The position numbers and the translations under genes are program-made. The notes under the pieces are model-generated. The model made no database searches and was not told where the DNA came from. It was given only the letters and a program-made list of their open reading frames with translations. Below, piece by piece: positions 8,700-15,713 of a DNA stretch of 64,000 nt. Origin of the DNA: an uncultured Oscillospiraceae bacterium (GTDB taxonomy: Bacteria; Bacillota; Clostridia; Oscillospirales; Oscillospiraceae). The stretch is from NCBI GenBank assembly GCA_900754965.1, contig CAAEEO010000034.1, positions 10,712 to 74,711 of the forward strand. The letters run 5' to 3'. Each line of letters opens with the position of its first letter. Positions within the stretch are counted from its first letter, which is position 1.

Positions 8700-9018
8700 T
8701 CGATCCGGCTTTTGTGGCAAATGCGCGACCCATTTTCCTGTGAAAACGGACACGCATTCTTGTTCGTGCTGAACAAGGGAATCAGGTGAAAATCCTGGAC
8801 ATGAGTTGTACTTTAGACTGCGGTGAAAACTGCGGTTGCGGACAATATCGTAGCTGTGATTGTGGAGTGTATCCGTTTTCTGCGAAAGCAGGTCACTGGG
8901 GAAGGCGTTTATGCCGAAACTGGGAAGGCGACGAATACGCAAGGGCGGCCGAGCGGCTGTCGGGACACATCAGTCAGAAGACCTACTGGGAGCTGCCCCC
9001 GAATTTTTCGGGAATGCT
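8700..9018 (+). ncRNA. Cobalamin (B12) riboswitch
   Basis: The conserved core is readable in order: GGGAA-x3-GGTGAAAATCC near 8777-8795, the CACTGGGGAAGGC and CTGGGAAGGCG region near 8895-8932, and CAGTCAGAAGACCTACTG (the B12-box region, AGCCAGGAGACC in the consensus) near 8971-8988. GCATTC at 8754-8759 can pair with GAATGC at 9012-9017 to close the domain. The precise 5' boundary is uncertain. It precedes two terminator hairpins, so B12 binding is expected to shut the operon off. A small hairpin (CCCGAA/TTCGGG) sits just inside the 3' end. Confidence 0.92.
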
Positions 9019-9100
9019 CTGAAAAGAAAATGCCAGATGATGGAGTAAGCGCATGGATGGTGTGTCCATGGGCTGTCTCTTTCATGCTCCGAGAAAGGAC

Positions 9101-9131
9101 AAAAGCGAACGCAACAATGGGTTCGCTTTTT
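9101..9131 (+). terminator. Leader terminator 1 of the cobalamin operon
   Basis: A ten-pair stem AAAAGCGAAC/GTTCGCTTTT with a ten-base loop and a run of T. It is the first possible expression platform downstream of the cobalamin riboswitch. Confidence 0.85.
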
Positions 9132-9144
9132 GATTTTTCGGGGC

Positions 9145-9176
9145 AAAAGCGGATGTAATTTTGCATCCGCTTTTTT
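9145..9176 (+). terminator. Leader terminator 2 of the cobalamin operon
   Basis: An eleven-pair stem AAAAGCGGATG/CATCCGCTTTT followed by six T, only 13 bases after terminator 1. It is stronger than the first. Transcription of the operon must read through both. Confidence 0.85.
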
Positions 9177-9208
9177 GATTTCTGGAAAAGAAAGGAGAAA
9201 GAAAAAAC

Positions 9209-12200
9209 ATGAAAAAAAGATTGCTTAGCCTGCTGTTGGCTCTGGTGATACTATTGGGACTGCTGCCCACCGGTGTGTTGGCGGCGGAACCTGGCATCGT
9301 CACAGAGCCTTCGGCAGCGGATGAGGTGCAGGGGAGTGCATTGCAGACCCCTGAAGGAGAAATTGAGGCAAATATCAGGATACCGGATACATTAGACCCG
9401 CGCCAGGTACTGCAAGATACCTTGACACAGTGGGTCACAGAGAATCCGGAACCCACATATAACAAAGAATGGGGTATTCTCGCTTTGGCACGAGGGGCGC
9501 ATTTTCCGTTGGAAGATGTTTATTTCCAGAATTACTATTCTCGAATTGTTGCTAAAGTGGAGGAATTGGCCGGAGATCTGAACCAAAATGGTGTGCTGAA
9601 CAAAAGCTCTCTCACAGACAATGCCCGTTTGACCATTGCGTTGTCTGCAATCGGCAAGGATGCCACCAAGGTGGGGAATTGGAACATCGTAGAACCCCTT
9701 GGGAATTTTGAGAAGGTATCAGCACAGGGAATCAATGGTATCATTTATGCATTGATCGCTTTGGATACCTACGGGTATGAGACAAGTGACCCGGATATCC
9801 GTCAGAAATACATTGATGAGATCCTATCGAAACAGCTTCCGGGAGGCGGCTGGACATTTTTTGGCGATTCGGCAGACCCGGACCTTACGGCAATGGCTCT
9901 TCAGGCACTGGCAAATGCGCAAGCACAGCCAGCGGTGAAGGCAGCCATCGAAAAAGGTGTTGCATGTCTCTCTAAGCTGCAAAGTGCGGATGGCAGCTAT
10001 GCATCCTGGGGGACACCTAATAGCTGCAGCTGTGCGCAGGTGATCGTAGCCTGCACAGCTTTGGGGGTGGATCCTGCAACAGATTCTCGTTTTGTGAAGG
10101 ACGGGACTTCAGCAGTAGATGCACTGCTCCGTTTCTATTTGCCGGATGATCGGGCGTTTGCTTATTCCGTTGGCGGCTCAAAAGATGAGATGCCCACTGT
10201 GCAGGCGGCCTACGCACTGGTATCTTATATGCGGTATTTGGACAAGCAGACTGCGCTATATGATATGTCCGATGTGAAACCTGTTGCGCAAGCTGTTACC
10301 ATCGCCGCTTATGACTACAACGCAGGAGCGGCGAAACTGTCAGGCGCATCGGAAACCGGTGTGATTTTCCGGGAAACGGTGCCGTTTACAGAGGGATTGA
10401 CACCGGCAGAGGCCATTTGCCAGGCGGCAAAACAGGCAAACATCGCCATAGTTGGAGCAGAAAAGGGATATGTCGAATCCATCAACGGCCTTGCGGCAGG
10501 AACCGGAGGCGGTTACAGTGGATGGTGTTTGCGCTATAACAACGATGACTTCGCAAATGGGGGATTGCATTCTATCGCTCTGAAAGCCGGCGATGTTCTG
10601 GAATTCCATTACAGTGTGAACCCGGACGGGCAGACCGACGATGTTGGTCATGGATGGTATGGCAAACCCATTTTCACCTCCCTCACTTTGGCGGGACGAA
10701 CCGTGGAAATGGGGAAACAGACGGAGTTTGCCGGTGATGGTTCGGCCAAGACCACCTATTATATCCGGGATGGACAGGGAATTCCTATGAAAATGCAGGG
10801 CAGCGGTACTGAGACAGACCCGTTCCGGATTCCGATTTCCCTGCCTGCCGGGACAAATCTGACCAAATTGGAGGCACAGTATACCACCCAGCTGGGGGCG
10901 CAGTACCGTCAGATAACAGGCTTGGGGGGCGAGCGGGACTTTTCCGGGGAGCATTCTGTAACGCTGTCCACACAGGGCGGAAATAAGACCTATTATCTGG
11001 TGCAGGCAACGGCAGAGCAGGGCAGCGGCGGCGAGACTCCGAAACCGGAGGACACCATCTCGGTTACATTCCGTCTCATCGGTGCCACAAAGTCTACGGA
11101 AGATGTGAATGTGGGGGCAGGAAAGGGAGATGCACAGTATCAAAACTGGCTTCAGACGGAAACCTATGTCCTGAACAAGGGTGCCACGGTATATGATCTG
11201 TTCACCATGGCAATGGACCAGGCGGGATTGCGTTATTCTGCCACGGACAGCGGCTATTTGGACACAATTTGGGCGCCGGAAGTGTACGGCGGCTATGCTT
11301 TGAGCGAATTTACCAACGGCCCCCGTTCCGGTTGGATGTATCTGTACAACGACACGCATCCAAGCGTTGGGATGAACGGCCAGACACTGAAAAATGGAGA
11401 CCGTGTGGTGTGGCACTATGTCAATGACTATGCCTATGAAATCGGAGACTGGACAGGTGAGAGCAACTATCCCTCTCTGGGGGATGCGAGCACCTGGGTG
11501 GACTGGAACCGCGTGGTTCCGGATATCCGGCCGACAGCGGGGGGCAGTGGGGCTGCAAAAGTAGATCCCGCCGACCAGAAAGCTGCGGACTATGTGACGG
11601 GACTGATTTCTGCGATCGGTTCTGTGACGAAAGACAGCGGAAAGAAAATTCAGGAGGCACGGACAGCCTATGACCGTCTGACCGATGCTCAGAAGGCACT
11701 GGTGAGCAATTATGGAAAACTGACCGCGGCGGAAAAGGCCTATGCGGCGCTGACCGGAGAACTGCCCTTTACAGATGTGGCGTCGAATCATTGGGCATTG
11801 CCGGCAATCAGATATGTGTATAGCCACGCATGGATGTCCGGCGTTTCTGCAACTCAGTTTGCGCCGGAAACGACGCTGAATCGAGGAATGCTGGTCACTG
11901 TTCTCTACCGGATGGCCGGACAGCCCTCTGCTAAAGAAAGTGACTTTGCAGATGTACCTGCCGGGCAGTGGTACAGCGATGCTGTCGCTTGGGCCGCAAA
12001 ACACAATATTGTCAGCGGGTACGGTGATGGACGATTCGGACCGGAGGATACCATTACACGGGAACAGATGGCTGTGATTTTGTACCGCTTTGCAGTGGAA
12101 CAGGGACTGGATGTAAGCCGGAAAGGCACGCTGCAAGAGTTTACGGATCATCAGAAAATCAGTCCCTGGGCGCTGGACGCTATGGCATGGGCCAAGGGAA

Positions 12201-12310
12201 CAGGACTGATCAGCGGCAGAACAGCGGAGCAAATTGCGCCCGGTGAATCGGCTACCCGCGCCGAGACGGCAGCAATCCTGATGCGCTTTTGCGCATTTGC
12301 GGGTAAATAA
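9209..12310 (+). CDS. Surface protein with intrinsic-factor-like barrel, two DUF4430 domains and SLH anchor
   Basis: A 1033-residue exported protein that is probably a corrinoid-capture protein. Domains in order: signal peptide (1-25); alpha/alpha-barrel of terpenoid-cyclase/prenyltransferase type (about 64-354, with QGINGIIYALIALD, LPGGGWTFFG and DPDLTAMALQAL); transcobalamin-like C-terminal domain, DUF4430 (about 370-470, with YVESINGL and SGWCLRYNN); a second DUF4430 (about 617-744, with SGWMYLYN and GDRVVWHYVND); a helical spacer (784-852); and three SLH repeats (853-1033) for cell-wall anchoring. Barrel plus this beta domain is the architecture of human intrinsic factor and transcobalamin. 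It is the first gene after the cobalamin riboswitch. B12 binding is inferred from architecture and regulation, not shown. Confidence 0.88.
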   Translation: MKKRLLSLLLALVILLGLLPTGVLAAEPGIVTEPSAADEVQGSALQTPEGEIEANIRIPDTLDPRQVLQDTLTQWVTENPEPTYNKEWGILALARGAHFPLEDVYFQNYYSRIVAKVEELAGDLNQNGVLNKSSLTDNARLTIALSAIGKDATKVGNWNIVEPLGNFEKVSAQGINGIIYALIALDTYGYETSDPDIRQKYIDEILSKQLPGGGWTFFGDSADPDLTAMALQALANAQAQPAVKAAIEKGVACLSKLQSADGSYASWGTPNSCSCAQVIVACTALGVDPATDSRFVKDGTSAVDALLRFYLPDDRAFAYSVGGSKDEMPTVQAAYALVSYMRYLDKQTALYDMSDVKPVAQAVTIAAYDYNAGAAKLSGASETGVIFRETVPFTEGLTPAEAICQAAKQANIAIVGAEKGYVESINGLAAGTGGGYSGWCLRYNNDDFANGGLHSIALKAGDVLEFHYSVNPDGQTDDVGHGWYGKPIFTSLTLAGRTVEMGKQTEFAGDGSAKTTYYIRDGQGIPMKMQGSGTETDPFRIPISLPAGTNLTKLEAQYTTQLGAQYRQITGLGGERDFSGEHSVTLSTQGGNKTYYLVQATAEQGSGGETPKPEDTISVTFRLIGATKSTEDVNVGAGKGDAQYQNWLQTETYVLNKGATVYDLFTMAMDQAGLRYSATDSGYLDTIWAPEVYGGYALSEFTNGPRSGWMYLYNDTHPSVGMNGQTLKNGDRVVWHYVNDYAYEIGDWTGESNYPSLGDASTWVDWNRVVPDIRPTAGGSGAAKVDPADQKAADYVTGLISAIGSVTKDSGKKIQEARTAYDRLTDAQKALVSNYGKLTAAEKAYAALTGELPFTDVASNHWALPAIRYVYSHAWMSGVSATQFAPETTLNRGMLVTVLYRMAGQPSAKESDFADVPAGQWYSDAVAWAAKHNIVSGYGDGRFGPEDTITREQMAVILYRFAVEQGLDVSRKGTLQEFTDHQKISPWALDAMAWAKGTGLISGRTAEQIAPGESATRAETAAILMRFCAFAGK

Positions 12311-12321
12311 TTGCGTTTCGC

Positions 12322-12354
12322 AGCGCGGTGTTTCAGATTTTGGAACACCGTGCT
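12322..12354 (+). other. Intercistronic hairpin
   Basis: A stem of AGCGCGGTGTTTC against GGAACACCGTGCT (one or two mismatches) between the first two genes of the cobalamin operon. It lacks a T-run, so it is more likely an RNA stability or processing element than a terminator. Confidence 0.55.
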
Positions 12355-12388
12355 GTGGTGATTTGAAATCATATTGGAGGAAGAGTAC

Positions 12389-14011
12389 ATGAGAAAACAA
12401 CGGTTGCTGAGCGGATTGCTGGCACTGTGTTTGCTGATACATTTGCCGATCTTTGCGGCAGCTTCTGAGAGCGGGGCGGCGCTGCAGAAAACGGTGGAAG
12501 AAAGCGCTGCTTATATTTTAGATACTGTCAAAACGCCCCAGGTAGGAGCCATTGGGGGAGAATGGGCGGTGATCGGTCTGGCGCGGAGCGGATATCCGGT
12601 GCCGCAGACCTATTGGGATGCTTATTATGCGGAAGTCGAAAGGTCGGTGAAAGCCTGCGGCGGCGTGCTCCATGCAAAAAAATATACGGAGTATTCCAGG
12701 GTGATCCTGGCTTTGACTGCCATCGGCGCCGATCCCAGGGATGTGGCGGGGTATGATCTGCTGACCCCGTTGGGGGATTATGAAAAGACCATCTGGCAGG
12801 GAATCAACGGGCCGATTTGGGCACTGCTTGCCCTGGACAGCGGGGAGTATGCAGTGCCGCGCAACCCTGCCGCTGCAGTACAGGCTACCCGGCAGATGTA
12901 TGTGGATTGCATTTTGGCGTGTCAGCTGCCGGATGGCGGATGGAGTTTATCCGGGATGGGAGAAACATCTGACCCGGATATCACGGGAATGGCGCTGCAG
13001 GCTCTGGCAAAATATCGGGAGCAGACAAAAGTGTCTGACGCCGTCGAGCGGGCGCTGGATTGTATGAGTCGTCAGCAGGATGCTATGGGCGGCTTTTCTG
13101 CCTGGAACAGTTTCAGTTCTGAAAGCTGTGTGCAGATGCTTGTGGCGTTGTGCGAACTGGGGATTCCTGTCACCGATCCCCGATTTGTGAAGAATGGGCA
13201 TACGATCTTGGACTGCCTGCTGACATTTCGGCAAGGGGACGGAAGTTTTCTGCACACGGCCGATGGTGCAGGTTCCAGTCTGATGGCCAGTGAGCAGGGA
13301 TTGTACTGCCTTGCGGCTGTTTTGCGGCAGCAGGAAGGAAAAAACAGTCTGTATCGTATGCAGGACACGATGATCCGTGTTACAGGGACCGGAGCGGGAT
13401 TGCCGGGGAAGATGCCCGCAGTAGTGAAACCGGCGGTGTCGGCGCCGGGAAGGACATTCCCGGATATTTCGGGCCATGCTGATCAGGCGGCCATCGAGGC
13501 GCTGGCTGCCAGAGAGATCCTCAGCGGAATGGACGGCGGTCTGTTTTGCCCCGACCAGACCATGACCCGGGCCCAGTTTGCGACTGCGGTTGTTCGCTGC
13601 CTGGGACTACAGGCCCAAAAGGGAAGGGCCTTTGCAGATGTTCCGGCAACGGCATGGTATGCAGAGCCTGTGGAAACGGCAGCGGTCTGGGGCATTGTCA
13701 GCGGGCGGAGTGCGGAGCAATTTGATCCGGAGGGAAGAATTTCCCGCCAGGAGGCGGCTGTGATGGTGACCAGGGCGGCAAAGCTGTGCGGATTGGACAC
13801 CGAGATGGCGCCGGAAACGATTCGGGATGTATTGTCCCAATTTGGGGATTATCGGGAAACGGCTCCGTGGGCCGAAGAAAGCCTGGCGTTTTGCTATCAG
13901 GAGGGAATCCTGGACGATGCTGTTTTGGAAATTCATGGAGATGAGCCGGTACGGCGGTGCGAAATTGCGCAGATGCTATTTCAACTGTTGGCCTGTGCTG
14001 ATCTGCTGTGA
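12389..14011 (+). CDS. SLH-anchored protein with intrinsic-factor-like alpha barrel only
   Basis: A 540-residue exported protein. A signal peptide (1-24) is followed by an alpha/alpha-barrel domain (about 35-330) that is clearly related to that of the gene before it: LTPLGDYEKTIWQGINGPIW, LPDGGWSLSG, DPDITGMALQAL and DPRFVKNG all have counterparts there. Three SLH-type repeats (about 355-540) follow. No DUF4430 domain is present; the next gene supplies one. I started at the ATG at 12389 because GGAGGAAG lies just before it; a TTG at 12374 is in frame but overlaps that site. Likely role: surface capture or relay of corrinoid together with the product of 14027. Confidence 0.82.
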   Translation: MRKQRLLSGLLALCLLIHLPIFAAASESGAALQKTVEESAAYILDTVKTPQVGAIGGEWAVIGLARSGYPVPQTYWDAYYAEVERSVKACGGVLHAKKYTEYSRVILALTAIGADPRDVAGYDLLTPLGDYEKTIWQGINGPIWALLALDSGEYAVPRNPAAAVQATRQMYVDCILACQLPDGGWSLSGMGETSDPDITGMALQALAKYREQTKVSDAVERALDCMSRQQDAMGGFSAWNSFSSESCVQMLVALCELGIPVTDPRFVKNGHTILDCLLTFRQGDGSFLHTADGAGSSLMASEQGLYCLAAVLRQQEGKNSLYRMQDTMIRVTGTGAGLPGKMPAVVKPAVSAPGRTFPDISGHADQAAIEALAAREILSGMDGGLFCPDQTMTRAQFATAVVRCLGLQAQKGRAFADVPATAWYAEPVETAAVWGIVSGRSAEQFDPEGRISRQEAAVMVTRAAKLCGLDTEMAPETIRDVLSQFGDYRETAPWAEESLAFCYQEGILDDAVLEIHGDEPVRRCEIAQMLFQLLACADLL

Positions 14012-14026
14012 GGAAGGAAGAAACGG

Positions 14027-14755
14027 ATGATGTGGTTCAAAAAACACTGGAAAAAGATCCTTTTGCTGCTGATAGCGGTGGGATTGGTGGGACTGTTCTT
14101 GTGGGGGGAGAGCATGCAATCGTATGACCAGAGGGTGGAACAGACCGCTGCCCCGGAGCATACAGAACTGCCGGTCTCCGAAGAATCGAAACAGCCGGAG
14201 GCACCGGCGTCCTCGGAAATGCCTGACGGTGTAACGCCTGCGCCGACGGGGACAGATGGAGCAGACCCGGCACTGCCGGAGGAAACTCCGATGCAGACGG
14301 TGCCGCAGGGGACGGAGCAAGAGGAGAACGCCTACACCTGCACGATCTCCATTTCCTGCGCGGTGCTGCTGGAACACATGGAGGAACTTTCACCGGAAAA
14401 AGCGGAATTGGTACCGGAGGATGGTTGGATTCTTGCGCCGACAGAAGTGACCTTCTATGAGGGGGAAAGCGTGTTCCAGGTACTCCGGCGAATCTGTAAG
14501 CAGCAGGAAATCCACATGGAGTTTGAAAATACGCCGATTTATCAGTCTGCATATATCGAGGGAATCCATAATCTGTATGAATTTGATTGCGGAGAATTGT
14601 CCGGCTGGATGTACCGCGTCAACGACTGGTTTCCGAATTACGGCTGCGGCCGATATCTGCTGCAGCCGGGAGATGTGGTCGAATGGCTGTATACCTGCGA
14701 TTTAGGGGCTGATATCGGGGGAAACAATGCCGTTGATGAGGCGTATGCAGCCTGA
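14027..14755 (+). CDS. Membrane-anchored transcobalamin-like (DUF4430) domain protein
   Basis: A 242-residue protein with a basic N-terminus and one hydrophobic segment (about 9-26) that could be a signal anchor or signal peptide. A Pro/Glu/Thr-rich linker (about 38-105) leads to a single DUF4430 domain (about 107-232), with YIEGIHNLYEF, GELSGWMYRVND and LQPGDVVEWLYT typical of the fold. No SLH or lipobox is present. It is the beta-domain half of an intrinsic-factor-like pair whose alpha-barrel half is encoded 15 bases upstream. Its position at the membrane, before the ECF transporter genes, suggests it hands substrate to the transporter; this is inference. Confidence 0.82.
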   Translation: MMWFKKHWKKILLLLIAVGLVGLFLWGESMQSYDQRVEQTAAPEHTELPVSEESKQPEAPASSEMPDGVTPAPTGTDGADPALPEETPMQTVPQGTEQEENAYTCTISISCAVLLEHMEELSPEKAELVPEDGWILAPTEVTFYEGESVFQVLRRICKQQEIHMEFENTPIYQSAYIEGIHNLYEFDCGELSGWMYRVNDWFPNYGCGRYLLQPGDVVEWLYTCDLGADIGGNNAVDEAYAA

Positions 14756-14816
14756 CAAATCAAAGGACTTTCTGATGGTAAAATGGGCGAGGAATCACTG
14801 AAGAGGAGAGGGAACG

Positions 14817-15713
14817 ATGCATAACAGAGATCCATTTTCCGGGTTTCATCCCATAGTCAATTTCCTTTATTTTGCAGAGGTGATTGGCGCAGCGATGTTT
14901 TTGATGCACCCGGTCAGTTTGGTGATTTCACTGGGGGGTGCAGTGGTATACAGTGTTCGGCTGAAAGGGTGGAACATGACAGGCCGTTCCATGCGCTGGC
15001 TGCTGCCAATGATGTTGTTTGCGGCTGCAGTCAATCCTGCCTTTAACCACAGGGGCGCTACGGTACTGCTGTACCTGCCTTCGGGAAATCCACTGACGAT
15101 GGAGAGCATCCTGTACGGATTGGCTGCGGCTGCAATGTTGGCGGCGGTGGTCACCTGGTTTTCCTGTTTCCATGAGGTGATGACCTCCGATAAATTGCTG
15201 TATCTGTTTGGCAGGGTGATTCCGTCCCTGAGCTTGTTGCTGAGTATGACGCTGCGTTTCGTTCCGCGATTTCAGGAGCGGCTGCGTACCATTGTCCGGG
15301 CCCAGAAATGCGTAGGGCAGGATGTAGCGGAGGGAACACTGCTGCAGCGGGTCAAAAAGACGGTGACGGTGCTGTCAATCCTGGTGACCTGGGCGCTAGA
15401 GAGCGCCATTGATACGGCGGACAGTATGAAAAGCCGGGGCTACGGTCTTCCGGGGCGCACGGCGTTTTCCATTTACCGGCTGGACGAGCGGGATAAAGGA
15501 GCGCTGATCTGGCTGTCTGCCTGCGGTTTCTTGATCCTGTGCGGATGGATTTCCGGAAATCTTAGCTGGCGGTATTATCCCACACTGCAGGGGACAGCGG
15601 TGACACCCCTGACGGTTGGAATACATGTAGCATATCTGGCGCTGTGCCTGACACCGGTGATGATTGACCAATGGGAGGAACAGAAATGGAAACATTTGAC
15701 ATCCGGAATCTGA
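14817..15713 (+). CDS. ecfT: EcfT, transmembrane coupling subunit of an ECF transporter
   Basis: A 298-residue integral membrane protein with about five to six hydrophobic segments and the conserved coupling-helix motif with Ala/Ser-Arg-Gly (DSMKSRGYG, about residue 204), which docks onto the ATPases. EcfT links two ECF ATPases to a substrate-binding S component in group I/II vitamin importers. A GAGGAGAGGG site precedes the ATG. Its 3' end overlaps the start of the ATPase fusion gene by 28 bases. Membership of the B12-riboswitch operon makes a corrinoid or corrinoid precursor the likely substrate. Confidence 0.88.
   Translation: MHNRDPFSGFHPIVNFLYFAEVIGAAMFLMHPVSLVISLGGAVVYSVRLKGWNMTGRSMRWLLPMMLFAAAVNPAFNHRGATVLLYLPSGNPLTMESILYGLAAAAMLAAVVTWFSCFHEVMTSDKLLYLFGRVIPSLSLLLSMTLRFVPRFQERLRTIVRAQKCVGQDVAEGTLLQRVKKTVTVLSILVTWALESAIDTADSMKSRGYGLPGRTAFSIYRLDERDKGALIWLSACGFLILCGWISGNLSWRYYPTLQGTAVTPLTVGIHVAYLALCLTPVMIDQWEEQKWKHLTSGI

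Noticed and set aside
8583..9158. Several short open frames on both strands over the cobalamin leader
   Set aside because: They overlap the riboswitch and its promoter, and none has a ribosome binding site. The likeness between the antisense frames at 7850-8000 and 8590-8740 reflects DNA similarity of the leaders, not a protein.
10340..12442. A 700-residue open frame on the - strand
   Set aside because: It is the shadow of the first cobalamin-operon protein, with scattered Cys/His/Arg and no domain.
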